Under the pieces are notes generated by a model. It saw only the letters and a program-made list of their open reading frames with translations, was not told the origin of the DNA and did no database searches. From NCBI GenBank assembly GCA_020744425.1, contig JAGMUV010000007.1, positions 2,294,001 through 2,358,000 of the forward strand: a DNA stretch of 64,000 bases. The letters are read 5' to 3'. Source of the DNA: Dactylonectria macrodidyma (taxonomy: Eukaryota > Ascomycota > Sordariomycetes > Hypocreales > Nectriaceae). The translations under genes and the position numbers were made by a program. The first letter of the stretch is position 1; every line of letters begins with the position of its first letter. Shown one piece after another: positions 47,137 to 60,542 of this stretch.

Positions 47137-49626
47137 ATCAAGTGTGTGTGATGGGATATGCGAGGAGCCTTGATGGGGGAGTTGGCTGATCGGCTTTGTC
47201 CGTGGCGGTGGTGACACCGCCAACTCAGCATCACATCAAGCAACCACGGCATCTTGGGATGTAAGAACTTTCCCAACAACCCCAGTCGACAACATGTCTG
47301 ACCTTGTGGCTCCAATTGGATTTGTGTGTACTTCATCGACACCCACAATCATGAGAAGAAAGGCGTGGTTTCCTCGATGTACGCCACAGGAGACTCAGGA
47401 GACACCGGAGAACACACGTCTGTCTCCGAATCACCCATCGATCTGCTACTAACTTTATCCGACACGTACATGCTTTGTTCGTCCTCATGCATACTCTCTA
47501 GCAGCGACGGACGCTGTTACACCACTACCAGCACCATAGTATTAAAAAAGACTCTGCATATGAACCACGGGATATAGCGGCTAACCTCGTGTAGGTTGTC
47601 ATCTGGGGTATCTCGCCTACATTCTCCGCAAAGGTGTCTGGTGTATGCACATCCTGTAGTGTGTACGCACGCAAGTGAGTTTGGTGCCGGCATATTTCCT
47701 CCATCGTGCTAGGTCGGTGGCCAAAGTATCCGGCTATTTGGCAGCAGACAATGGACGGCGCACGGAGCACAAGCAACCTGCAACTCTGCATCGTCGTCCG
47801 CAACCACCCGAGCCAGTGGAGAGAGCCTCAGACCATCAAAAGAAACTTAATCGAACGGTTTAACTGGAGAATTTTCCTTCGCCCCGAATCGAGAAATAGC
47901 GGTACGTCACCGTGCTGCTGCTTGTTGCTTGCTGCTTGCTGACGTTTCCTCTTCAGGCTTTGCCGACGGCTGGGTCAAGGTTTCTTCTTTTTCTCCTAGG
48001 CCCTCCTTCGAATGCTGCCTACTTCCCTTGAGGCCCCCCATCCCTCGGACTTGGGTCGAGGTATTTTTGGGCGAGATGGTGCTGAAGTAGTGCCGCAGTG
48101 GTAAATCCACTGATCCAGGGCCATGGGCACCCTCATCGAGATTCTCCATGGAACTAAAACGCTGACGGTGCCGGCCCCCTAAAGCAAGTCGGGCCCTCCA
48201 CCGGGACCACACGTGGTGGGCTCAGGATGCAGGGCGGCGGACGAACTGCATCTCCAATCCCACCAACCCCCGATTCCCATACCCGTTTCGGACGGCCAGC
48301 CTGTCGGCCTCGCGGGGTTCTGGGGCACCCGGCCGGAAGTGTGGAAAACAGCGTAGAAAACAGCGTGGGAATCTCGCAGGCTAGCAGGCGCAGTAACTCA
48401 GGGAAGGCCCCAGGAGGCCACGAAAATGACTTGACGGTCTGGTCGCCCTAGGATGGCCTAGAATGGGCATTAGCTTGCTCCCGTCATACTGGGAGGCACA
48501 CGGGTAATTGATTGACGGGCAACCCCTTGTCTACGTTGATAGCGATCGGCCCAATTATCTGCTATCCCATCTGATCACGTCCCATCCTGCCATGTTTGAC
48601 GGAGCATTGTAGCCTGTCTCATGCCCTGGCCCTGGCATGGTGCCTCTCTTTGTGTCTACGTACCAATACCGGCATAGGACGTGCGCTCTAGACGAGCATC
48701 AATTGCTACGTTGTTTAGACGCTCGACGGCTGTGATTTCCGGCCTGTGAAGTCATTAGCATTCTGCACCAAGACATGCCTGAGAACGGGTAAAGTGAAGT
48801 CAACTCCAATCAGTGGGGATGATGCTCTGAACCAACACCAGGATTGAGCTGTCAGAATAGGGAACGGGCCACGGGTGAGTCCCACCAAACCCCGTGAACC
48901 GTTTTCGGATGGAAGGGCGGGGCCTCAATCCGTTTCGACGTCCCCCGTTAGTCACGCCAGACCCAAACCGAACCAGTTCGACGTTCAGTTTCGCACCAAC
49001 TTGGCCAGGGCGTCGTCGACAATGCGCTCAGGGCCCAAGACAAGGGTTGAAGGGCAAGGCAATAGCTAGACTCATCAAGCATCAAGAGCGACAGGACCTG
49101 CAAGGCCGAGGGAAGGCAGGCGGACTAGATGTCCGTCCACGATGGACCTTGTATTCGGCATCACGGATTCACCGGTCCATCGTCCTTCTTTCTCGACCCA
49201 TGCTAGGCTGCTCTACCTCCACCATGGTTGCGGTCACGGCCAGGTTGCAGATGCGGATGCGGATACGATGCCCTTTGCCATTCTGGCAGAGTAGACTACC
49301 ATGCAAATCAATCCATCCCTTGACCGCCTCATTCACACCTCTCCAGGTGCCGCGCATCGATGTGATGACTGCGCCTCTTCGCTCCAAGCTCGGCATCGAT
49401 CCATCCACGATGCGATTGCGGCCCTATAGGTACATGGCACAGTACCGGCTCGATGACCCCAGTCGCCGTCATTCTTTGGTCTGTTGGGCGCCCGTATAAC
49501 GAGACTTCCCACTGGAGAACCACTTGGACACACCCTCTCTGGCAACCACTTCCTACGTCTAAATCCGGGGCCCCGCTACCGTTCCATCGCGAACTCTCTA
49601 TCCCGTACAACGCAATCCACACCTTT

Positions 49627-49660
49627 ACCACCACCACCACCACCACCACCACCACCACCA
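49627..49660. repeat. (ACC)11 trinucleotide repeat
   Basis: Eleven uninterrupted ACC units plus one base in the nsdD-upstream desert. No coding frame around it is convincing. Confidence 0.9.
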
Positions 49661-52600
49661 GGCGCTGACTACCTCGCCGACGCCATCCCAGACCCCGCAA
49701 CGGTGAAGAAGCCTCAAGAGATTTGCGCGATATCCGGCTCCAGTTAGCCTAAGACTGGAACCACTGTCAGCGGACGGTCCCAGCATCGGAAGTCAAAGGG
49801 CGGGGACGTCGGCGGCCATTTCTGAAGAGTCGTTTCTGTTCTCCATCCCCACCGATTTCATGCAGTTGCAAATCCCATCACCCAAGGAACCCCGGTCGTC
49901 GAATACAAAGTACATGCCTCGATCAATTTTCGCAAATCTATTGCGTCAATAAATGTTTATGCCAATTTGCGGCGGCTTTCCGTCCCTCCGACTCACTCAA
50001 ATCGCCTTCCCCCAAAATGCTCTGACCAAGTCCCTGCCCAACTTCGCCGTCCTAGTTGGCACCTTGGCAACTCGACCCACCCCTCTTAACCTTTCCTCAG
50101 CCTCCTAAGCACGGCCAAATGGAGACGCCTCGATGGCTGTGTTGGCATGAGAGACGACATCACACCCTTCTCGTGACCCACGATTGCGAAGGGTTATTGA
50201 TAGAATCTCTCTCGCAAACCTGTTTAAGAAACCAGTTCGGTTTTGAATGTCCCATCACCATGTGATAGATGACGCATCTCACCCGATGGCAAATTCCGGT
50301 CCATTCCGGGCACTCCATGGCTCCCAAATCTTGCTCACAATCACGCAAGTCGCATCTCGAGGGATTTTGATGAAGCGAAATTTCCTAATTTCTTGCTGGC
50401 TCTGGGGTCTCGCTGCGAGATCTGACAGAGCAAGTGTAGGATTGCACATCCTTACTATTTTTGCATCCCAGCTGCCCACCCTAATGTATCAGATCCCCCC
50501 AGCAGTCTGTCAACTCTCAACGGCCTGACAATGCAGTCAGCCAGCCAGCCTTGAAAAAAAGACGTTGCAACTTGGGCGATGAGGGCGGCTTGTCCTGTAC
50601 TTTCCACTGGTTCTCGGTCAAAACTGACCGATGGGCAAACATTCAACTAAGCCCACCGCTACATGCTACCGTAGTACCTGCCCAACTGCCCCAAAAAAGG
50701 TGACATTATTTGGGGGGACTGAGAGACGGTGGAAGGAGCCCTCCACAGAACATCCTTCCAAGCTATGCTCAACACCCTCCCTCTCTTGCAGGCGCCACTC
50801 AACCTTGCCCCTAGGTAATCGGGCGACTTCCTACAACAACTAAGTATCAACCTTTGAACTGCGTACAGCCTGGCCACACACCTGCCTGGCTCTCACCCCC
50901 AGCTGAAACATCAGAAATAACCCCCTACTTCAACCGATCTCGAACCAGCTGCATGCTCAACCTCGCCGGGATATTGCTTAGAGCCGCCACCGGCTAGGTT
51001 GGAAAGTCATTAGCATCACCAATGATCGTTTTGATCGCTCTGATCGTGCAACTACCGTCATTCAATTGCCCCTTCTGTTGAGAGCGCGAGGCCCCTGCGC
51101 GCCATCTCCTTTTCTGACTCGATCAACAAACCATATGTCTTCTTTGGTCAGGTGCCTAGACCGTTTGGTCAAGTTGGTTGCATTCAAGACCTGTCATCAG
51201 GTGATAAAGCTTCCCAGAGTGGATTCCGTGCAGCTATCCCCTGGCACGTTCAGTCAACACCATAGGCTGCCAACACTAGCAGAGGAGTTGGTGAAGGGGC
51301 TATCCTGGTCCTAGATCGCAGAAGACTGCAGCCGAGATTCGTGTGGAAGCAACGTCCGGCCGGCATGGCCCCCAAATCAGCAAGCCTGCCAAAGCCAGCC
51401 GATCGGGTCACGATACATACATGTTATGACGTGGTCGCCCTTCCTTGCGCTTGAGCCGGTTAAGGTCCCAAGCCCTCCAGATCCTGCCCGACCCCTGGAG
51501 TCACCTGCACCACATGCAGAATCAGGTCCTTTACCTCAGAACAATACCGAGGCGCTCGCCGAGATGCAGATGCAGATGGCTCTGATGCTGACGAATCCTG
51601 CCTAGGTCTTATTTCGCCCACCGACTAGGAGGGTTACGCCCGAGGCGATCAGTGAGGGTCCCCGAACGGGACTTACTCATTAGCTCTTTTTGACGCCATC
51701 CTTTGGCTCCGCGGGCTCCAGCAGCTATCGGCGCTGTTTCCGACATCCGATCGGGGCTGGCGCCGACGAGTCGTGGGCAAATTTGGTCGCCTCGAGGCTT
51801 TAATCGGCCGACGCACTGCTGTATTCAGCCTGAAGCTGGCGTTCAACAACCAGCACCAACCGCTGGCTTGCTGGGCACTGGGCACTCTCAAGGGTTTGAG
51901 AGACCAGGGTCGTGAAAGGGCAGAACCCTGGGATCTGGCTGCGGTGGGGCGGCCTCGACAGGACGATCGTCTGATCCCAGGACGGCGCTCACTAGCAAGA
52001 TCCTGCCCGTCCCGCGAACACACCACCATCAAACAGGGTACACGCACACCACATTTCACTTGCTTCACTCCCTCCATACCACCATCAGCAAATCTCACTC
52101 CCCCTCCTTAGTGACATTGGTGCTGGGCATTGGCCAACAGCTAAGGAAGGGGTCTGAGTACAAAGAGACGCACACGAATCGATGACCGCTGGAGTAGCTG
52201 ACAAGTACACAGTACTCGGCCATGGACGGGAGCAACCCGGATACCTCGTTCTAGATGCCTCCATTGCCAGTAGCGCTCATCTGGGTGATTCCCAAGCTGC
52301 GGCCCAGCGAGGACGGGCCACCTTCCTGAACACAGACGCCACCCCTCTTCATCGTCCCGGATTCGCTGGCGTTAGACTTGGTGGGGAGTCGGTATTGGAT
52401 GACATCGCGGCCGTCCTCTGGAGTGGTCTCGATCTCAGGCTTACAGATGAATCGATCGCGATGATGTAGCTGCCTGTCACTGTCCAGCTCATGCAACAGG
52501 GAAGACCCTCCCTCGGACCGACCACACAGCTTCCTATCTTAGTTAGCCGTCTACCGCGCCTATACGGATACTACTACGTACGTTTAGTACAATACGGGCG

Positions 52601-54939
52601 TTCTTGTTGCAACATGCGCCTTGCAGTAAGCAGCGATGAATGCTACAGCACGGCCCTCCAAGCCGCAGCTTGAGGGCAAAGAGGGCAAACTCGGATGCGT
52701 TTCCTGGTGCTGATCGCTCAACCGTCGGCGAACTTCCTACAGGCCATCCCCAGATGGTCGGCTTCTGGAGTCATCCTACGAATTCTATTCTCCATTGAGT
52801 GTTAACACGGACTGCCCCACAACACAAGAAAGTCGTCGGTAGTCGCAGAGCAGAGAGCAGGCACCCTTGCAAGATGCAATTCTCAAACGGGGAATTGTCG
52901 GTCAACAATGCGGGACGCAAGCGCAAGCCACCCAGCTCCGCGCAGCGATTCAGCGTCTTAGGCTCATTCTTGGCGTCCTCAAGTGGCCTGATGTTGCGGA
53001 ATGTCATGGCCGGGCGTGTGCACCGCGGCATCCTGCTCCTCACATGCCCAACCGAGTCATTTACCTACACATGGATCGGTATTGCATTCGTTCAGCCTTG
53101 GGATGCCAGATACATTATTGCGCGAGGCTGAGAGCGAATCAACACCTTGCTCAATTACCAATCATGGCAGCCTCTCGAGTGCTTGAGGGCTTCTCAAAGT
53201 AATGGATACTGGCGTGAACAAATGGATGGATCCAGTGGCAAAGCTGTTCGAATGGTGGCAGATACGCACGCGACAGCGGCCCTTGGTCCCAGCTTCTGGG
53301 TTCGTCTAATGCACTCAACGGCAGCGGGGAGGCGCAAGCTCTGTCGATAGACTCTGGAGTGTCACTATGAAGTTGAACGCCACGACACCGTCGACGCCCA
53401 AGGAACATCTAGCGTCACGCTGAGGAGGGTAGACAGAGTCATGCTAGCACAGCAAATCCTCGGGAGACGAGCACCCGTCAAATTCGCCAAACAACACGAC
53501 ACGCACTATAATGACATCGAAGTACCTGACACGGATCGGACGCTATCAAAAGACTAAAGTCATTAGCGGAGGAGGCCATCGATCTGCTACTGAGTAGTTT
53601 CGCAACCACTTCACGGATCCTGTGCTCATTCATTACGCCCCAAGTTTCGACCCGTCGTCTCAGCCTTACCAACCGAACAGCACCGCCATTTGCGCGACCG
53701 ACATGTAATGCCCTGCTAGCCCCAGGTAGCCCGGGGTCTTACTTGATTGCCTACTTGCTTCTTCTGCGGCGGCCCCTGAGGCGGCTGACCCCCTCCGCAC
53801 TGGCCTGACACATCATACGATGTTGAAAAACTCTGGAAAACCAGCCTTCCTGTTTTGGCCGCATTCATGCCACCCTCTCTCACAGCCATTGAGATGCCAG
53901 CCGGATGGCAACTGATCTTTGCACAGGCAAGAATGAGGCAAGCATAGGAGCAAAGGAGATTGAGGGATGAGAGGGAAAAGTGACACCCCCGTACATGTCA
54001 TTTGCATCCAGTGAGCATGACGGAGCATGACGGCGATGTGCGGGCATTGGCCTGGCGGTCGCCGGGCAATGCTCATGTTCGGCATTGAAGCCATTTTCCG
54101 GTATGTGCCCGTCAGCCATCGCATCTCATCTCATCGTATCGCATCTCATCTGCCTAGCCAGCATCGTGGCGGGGACACATTTCCGGCGGCTCGTGCGTCC
54201 GCTAGACCAACCCCCTGACTCAAATGGCCACAAGCGTCGTTCGCCTTCGTCCTCTCATTTACTGATGGCAAGGAGTCGAGGAGTCCCAGAAGCTCACAGA
54301 GTTAACCGAGGCACACCCAGATAAAGCCGCAAAGCCACGTCCCCAGAGACAAGCGCCCCTGCCCGAGCTCGATCGTGCGTCTACTCGGGCATTTTGGCCC
54401 GTGGAGATGCTGGCCCGACCAGCGAAGACGCAGATAGGTGCATAAGGTTGTCACATCCAAAGTACGCAAAGTGGCACATCTCGGTGATGCACAAACGTAG
54501 CTGTGATGGGTCTAAAGTTTACTAGGCCATTACGGCGACGAGTCGAGAATTTATCGTTTGACTCCTCGGCACTTGGTCAACCACACGGGCACTTATTGGC
54601 GAAGGCTTCCAGAAGCTCCTGGTAGAGTTAATCTAACTGAGACGGTACGTAATCACTGCAACTCGCCTTGCTTTTTTGATTCCGCTCCCTGCTTCGTATA
54701 GCCACTGAGCCAGCCTCGTCGTCAAGCGTAGGCGGAGCTGGCCGGGAAATGGTGGACATGAAATTAGGGCACATTGGTGAGCTCAAGCTTGTTGGTGAGA
54801 AGTTGGCGCGCGACTCGAACCCTTCAACCGACCTTGAGACCAGGCAATTGGCCGGCCACCCCCTGATGCAGATCCCCAAGTCCATGTAGTCCGGACTCAA
54901 CTAGTCGACCAAGTCAGACTACTGTGCAATCAGTTGCCA

Positions 54940-55145
54940 GGTTTGTTTCTAGTTTCGTTTCAGTCCACTTGCTTGCATTCCTTGGTGCTCGCCCGCCAAA
55001 CCGCCTTTCTTTTTCACGTACGTTTCGCGTCCAAATCGTCCCACCGGGGCCGCCCTAGTGCAGACTAGAATTGCTTTTTCTTTCCCCCACCGCAAACTCC
55101 TCCCGCAGCTGCAGGCTCCCTTTTCTTTTCATTTGGCTTTCTGGG
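54940..55145 (+). promoter_or_regulatory. Second orphan pyrimidine-rich stretch
   Basis: C/T-rich blocks (for example CTTTTTCTTTCCCCCACCG and CCCTTTTCTTTTCATTTGG) resembling a transcription-start region. The open frame beginning at 55058 uses GTG, not ATG, and has no family resemblance, so no gene is called. Confidence 0.25.
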
Positions 55146-58100
55146 ACGACATAGACAGGCTAGGCAAACCAAGTGTAGCCTCGAAAATAGCCCCCAGCTA
55201 CCTCGATCTCGGCTACGAAGACGGGCGCCGCCCCCTCGTCATCGGTGGAGAACTGGGGACGGGGGAGGGATGGAAGACCGAAGACTGGACTGGCTGGCGT
55301 CTGGTTAATCGCTCAACATACACGCTATTGGGTATGCATGGACACGGAGTGCTGTAAGTTACTGCTACGCCCAGTAGCATGCGAAAGCACACGACTGGGA
55401 CCCCAGTGATACACCACTCTAAAGTGGTGAACATGCAAAGTGATCCCTTTTCTCACCCAGAGACGTACGCAGGGTCCTCGTTATGCGTCGCAGTCTGCAA
55501 GCCAAGGAAAATGTTGCTTTTGCCTCTGACGTTTGCCGGAAAGAAGAGGGGGCAAGGTTGGGGGCTGCGTAATAAGCAAGCAAAAATCGAGGCAGAAAGA
55601 TGAACTATCGCATTCCACCCAACCAACCATGGGAAATGGGAAATGCCATCATGGTGATGGGATGTCTCTCCTATTTTCTTTTGAGACCCGGGCGGAAGGT
55701 TATTCGAGACAACCAATCACGCACGCACCACGGAGACGGATCCGGTAATGAGACTATCCGAACTCAGATGCATCAGGATCTAGGACGTCTCGACTGCCGA
55801 GAGAGATTTGGTTGTTGGTATTCGCTTGTTCTGATCTTGGGTCTTGCTTGGTCTTAGTCTTTGACTTGCTTGGTCAGTCTTGGTGCTGGCGCGGGCCGCG
55901 GCGAACTGCCTTCTAACCCCCTTTGAACTCCAATCCACCATACTGGCACTCAACCGCGCTGGGCACTGGATCGTGGATCGGTAATTCGATGCTGACGATC
56001 AGGCCCGAGACCCTGGAATTGTTTTTTTGGGTATCATTCTGGTGCTTGTCGATCACCCGGTCTCGGCCTCCAGGCCTCCTGACCTCTAATTCCACCCAAG
56101 CCGGACGCATATCGACCCGAGACATTTCTTGCTCTAACGCCGCTCCACGCCCTTTTAGCTGCTTGAATAGCGCAGTGCAGACCGAGACCGAAGCGGCCGA
56201 GGCGGTCAAGGTCCCCATTTGAAGCAAGATGCCATCCAGACTCATCAACAACGGGGGAATGGTGCTGTTGGTAGTCGATGGGGTGGGTTTTGAATTTGGA
56301 TGGCCTTGCTTAAGCGCGAGAAATTAAGGCAAGCCACCAGATGGCGGTGCATCTATTGGGATTGCCCATGGAAGCGAGAGTAGGGTCGATCAAGGACTGT
56401 TGTCCGCCTCCCCGATGAATGGAGATGTGAGCCTTGAGTCAAGCATGAAGCATGATTCAAGACAATGCACCACGGACCTTGGGCCATGAACCATGAACCA
56501 TGAACCATCGGCGACAAGAGAGTGATGATCCGGGAGCACAAGACCTGTCAGGTGGGCCAGATCCAGGATGCATCCCCGCAAAGAGGTCCAACACGGCATC
56601 GATAGAGTCGATGCGGATACGGTGCTGATGCTGGGTATCTGAATCGCACGTCATTCCCATGGCTCCCCCCCACAGCGACGATTCCAGCGGCTGTCGGGTT
56701 ATTGTTTGACAACATGTTCATCTGGAATTCATCTCGATGGCAGGCTTGCCAGGATGGGAAGGGGTGCCGACGAGTAAAGCCGTAGTCTACATAGTGCTGT
56801 GTTCTGGACGTACTACTTGCTTGAACGCGTACGCTTCGGGGGAGGCGTCGATGGCGGCAGGTACGTTAGTAAACTGACTTGGGTATGCGAGATTGTCACG
56901 GAGATTGTCACGGATCGTCGTCAAGACTAGCGGTGCATGTTGGCCTGGGTTGTGCGGCTATCGGTTCCATACGCTTGCGTTGGTGATTTAGCGGGGGAAG
57001 CGGATGTTGGAATAGCCTCAGGAATACGATGATTGCCCGATGAGTTGACTAGGCTATACCGGCAGTTGCCTACTAGCGCCTGATGTTGATGTTAGGCTTG
57101 GAATTGTTGTTGTTGGTCATGTAGTGTGTTGGTGTTGGTGATACTTGTTGTTGGCGGCCTATCCAATATCGAGGGTGCAGGGTAGGTGATCCTGAAAGGA
57201 CTTGAGACTTCTCACACAGGACAGCCATGTCTACCACCATCTTGGGTATACTTGAGCATTGCCGGTATTGGATCTCTTTCGTTGGATTCTTTACGGGAGC
57301 GAACTAAGTTTTTTAATCAATATTATTCACGAGTTAGGTAGGTCGACCAGGTTGGTTTGAGTAAATTGAAGTTCATCATTCAGCAAATGATGCAGCTCTC
57401 GATTGGGCCAATTTACGTATCTTCGTGACTTACCACGCATTTGGTCAACACATCAGAAACGTCGCCAAACCCGAGGCACAAAGACGCTATCTGGAGTAGT
57501 CACCCAAATCACATCCCACTATCAAGCCCATACCAAGGTCTAGGGGAATGTGTCTATTCATGGGTGTTTGGTGGCAACGTGGTGACGACGACGTAGAGCA
57601 TCGACTTCGTAGTGAACTACCCTGGATATAGTGATCACGAGAATGAATGGATTGACACATGCATCGACCGACCGAGAAATAACTTCAACACTGGAACGTA
57701 CACTTTGCGCTGCTTCGCGTTCATTTACCTACATGTAGTTCACGAGACTCCATGCCCGCAGAAAACCAGTGAGCTGATTGAAGTAGACGAGTAGAGCAAG
57801 TATGAGAAGTTGCTTGTTGTAGAATCGAGCACTGTGGTGATTGAGTTGTTAGTTTCGTATCTCGCAGCAAGAAGATTGAGTGTCCAATAACGAAGATTAC
57901 ATGAAACGGGGGTTAGTTGACTTGTTCCCAACAGTAAATCGCAGCCATATACTATGTACAATCTGTTGACCATAGTCACCCTTACACCGCTGCTAACACC
58001 ACAGCACCGAGGACTCAATCGCCAGCCTCACTTCGATGTCGAGCGAGATCGAAAAACTCTAGGCCCCCTATGCTGGCTAGAGACCAGCTTCGTCTAGCAC

Positions 58101-58410
58101 TGGCGTCACGATCTTGCTCGAAGTGAGAAATGTTGCTCCCGAAGCACATACGTGGACGTTTGAAGACGATGTGTCAGTATAAACAATGTTGATGAACACA
58201 CCTGCACCCCCTTGTCACTTGGCCATCTACCTACCCAGGGCAGCAGCCATAGTTGTCTATCAAATTTTGAAGGAGTTTGTCGCCCAAACGCCGTTGAGAA
58301 TCATGCCCCATGTCAATACCCTTGCTTCTGCAAATACTGAAACATTAAACAGCAAACACACTCGCAGAGCTCTCACACTTGTCCGCGAACTCATTCATCC
58401 AATCGACCTC

Positions 58411-60368
58411 TCAAGCCATTCGGCCATCCGTCTCCGCCGACGTGGCCTTCTCTCCTGCGTCCGGGTTCAAATAGTCTGCGCCCTCGGCAGCCTCGTATTC
58501 ACCAATGAGATCCGCAACGACCTGACGCGCCTCGTCAAACTCGTCGAGGTTCTCCGAGAACGGTGCCGTCTTCTTGTAGCTCTCCATGAAGGCGTTGCGC
58601 TTGCGCATGCCATCGTATTGTCTTAGAATTCTCTTGAAGAGCTACATGAGGGGAGACATCGTAATCAGCCACATGCAGAATCTTGTTAAAGAACACGGGG
58701 ACATACCGTTGCAATGCTGGTGTGGTTTGCCAGCATCAAACCGCTCACGCGATGGCTCATGGGGATATAAGGACTCCGCTTCGTAAGGGCAACCTGGATG
58801 CTGGCAGGGCCCCAAGGGATGAAGGTGGCGAGGCGGCGCTCACGGATACGGAGCAAACTCTTGTGGACGTCGGTGGGATCTACCTCACCCTGGATGACGT
58901 TGAGGATGGAGATGTAGCAACTCTTCTTTCCGGGAACCGTTGAGACCATGCGGTTCTTGGGCTGCAGCAGCCGCCGCATCACGTCTAGTACTGTCGTTTT
59001 GCGCACCGTCTTGGCCTGCTCAACCTGGTCGCCGGTAAAGGGCGTGTACGCTGTCATGAGGAAGTGGCACCTTGGGGTTGGGATCAAAGAGGCCAAGATG
59101 CTGACGAGATCGTTGTGCATGTAGCCGGGGTATCGTAGAGTGGTGGTGCTAGCAGACATGACAGTCGCGACCTACGTAATCGCAACATATTAGCTTCAGT
59201 TCGTATATTGCTGTCCAACTAGGAGTTGGATGCTCTGAACTCGGAACTGACCAGCTGGTTTGTCTGCTGGAACGAAGGCTCCTGGACGTGGAGACGGTCA
59301 GCAGCAATGTGGGAGAGGGCGCCGTTGTCTAGCACAACGACAGAGTCTGCGTTTTGGGTTAGTCGGCGCATGGAGAGAACGCTATTGTAAGGGTGGACAA
59401 CGACGTCGCCGGCGCTGGTGGTGTCTGGGAAGACCGAGTATGTCTGGATGATCTTCTTGGGGAAGCGGTCGTTGAGTCTTTCGAGAAGAAAGGAACCCAG
59501 GCCGGAGCCGGTACCGCCAGCGATGGAGTGCAGCATCATGAAGCCCTGTTAGAGATGGAGTCAGGATACGCGAGGTTAAGCTACATCTGCGGGTCGTGTC
59601 TGGCCGGAGAGGGCCTACCTCGAGGGAGTCGCTCCCGTCAGCCTCCCGGTCAATCATTTCCATGATGTCTTCGTACACGGCCTCGCCGCTCTGGTATCCG
59701 TCTCCCCAGTTGTTGGCGGCACCCATGCCATTCTTGCCGACGTAGAAGTTCTCAGGGTTGTAGATGTTCTTGTAGGGCCCGGTCTGGATGCCGTTGAGGA
59801 CCTGGAGACGCGCCGTTTCAGTAATTGTTGCCCCTCACACAATGGTTCAAACAGGTCCATCCTCGGCTCGCCTATGGGTATACGTACCCTAGGTTCTAAA
59901 TCAATCAGGATCGCGCGGGGGATGTATCGGGTGTCATCGCTCTGGTAGTAGAAGACGTCCTTGCGGTCACCGCCCTCTGTCGCAAAGTCCTCGAGGTTGC
60001 CATCCTGGCTGATGCCGTGTTCTTGGCAGAGCTGCTGCCAGAACTGGCTCCCGACTAAGGAATGATGGGGCAATTAGCGATCTAGATTCGTGTGTGTATG
60101 TGTGTGTGCGTGTGTGTGTGTGCACGCACGCGTGCACGTGTGTATGTATTGTGCGAGAGTTGGACGGCCATTGTTGTGGTGCGAGATGCTAGATCTGATG
60201 TCTGAGGTCTGAGGTGGGGGGAGGGGAGACCAACTGCTGTTGCCGCACTGCCCGGCTTGGATCGTGATAATTTCCCTGTGAGGAAGCAAGAAGTGGTTAA
60301 CGACAGCTGAGAGAAGAGGAAGAGGGCCTTTCTAAAGTCAGTCAGGGTAGGAGACGGTACCTGGGCAT
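58411..60368 (-). CDS. tubG: Gamma-tubulin
   Basis: Seven exons on the minus strand: 60368-60361 (8 nt), 60275-60235, 60054-59888, 59801-59619, 59545-59252, 59171-58707 and 58641-58411, all GT-AG, giving 462 residues. The start [26 protein letters not shown], the block [20 protein letters not shown], the GTP-binding tubulin signature AGGTGSG (142-148), [29 protein letters not shown] and [11 protein letters not shown] identify gamma-tubulin (mipA in Aspergillus). It forms the gamma-tubulin complex at spindle pole bodies and nucleates microtubules. The C-terminal tail is Asp/Glu/Ala-rich and ends in DGRMA. Intron 2 (60055-60234) contains a long TG/CG alternating tract. A C27 run on the coding strand lies 150 nt upstream of the start. 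Confidence 0.96.
60091..60146. repeat. Alternating TG/CG tract in gamma-tubulin intron 2
   Basis: TGTGTGTATGTGTGTGTGCG followed by more TG units and the palindrome-rich CACGCACGCGTGCACGTG. It is nearly pure alternating purine-pyrimidine sequence, wholly within the intron. Confidence 0.85.
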
Positions 60369-60509
60369 CTTGATCGGCTTGTCGTTGTGTGGATGCTTGA
60401 AGCAAGAGTTGCGGGATGCTTCAATCCTGTCAGGTAGGTAGGTACCTAAGGCCCTTGTTCCGTGCTCTGTGCTCGACGCGACGCGCTGCTCCCCGCGTTC
60501 CACTTTAAC

Positions 60510-60542
<33 letters not shown>

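Larger units (their letters stand above)
37929..58410. other. 20-kb gene desert upstream of nsdD
   Basis: 20.5 kb from the nsdD start to the gamma-tubulin stop. Open frames here reach at most about 200 codons and show no conserved domain, consistent composition or supporting splice structure. Composition stays moderately GC-rich. It contains the nsdD promoter tracts, copies of GTAC[AG]AAGTA (42876, 43498, 46925), a 12-bp CCCCGGCCGGGG palindrome at 39549-39560, a CA/TG inverted repeat (47090-47136), CTGTG-rich DNA near 44815-44890, (ACC)11 at 49627-49660 and a pyrimidine-rich stretch at 54940-55145. Confidence 0.6.

Noticed and set aside
48894..49499. 201-codon open frame in the nsdD-upstream desert
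   Set aside because: Arg/Ser/Pro-rich random-looking composition, no domain and no supporting splice or promoter signals. Long frames are expected by chance in 20 kb of moderately GC-rich DNA.
54810..54826. Possible tRNA B-box (GGGTTCGAGTCG on the minus strand)
   Set aside because: The flanking bases do not form a 5-bp T stem and no A-box partner is visible.
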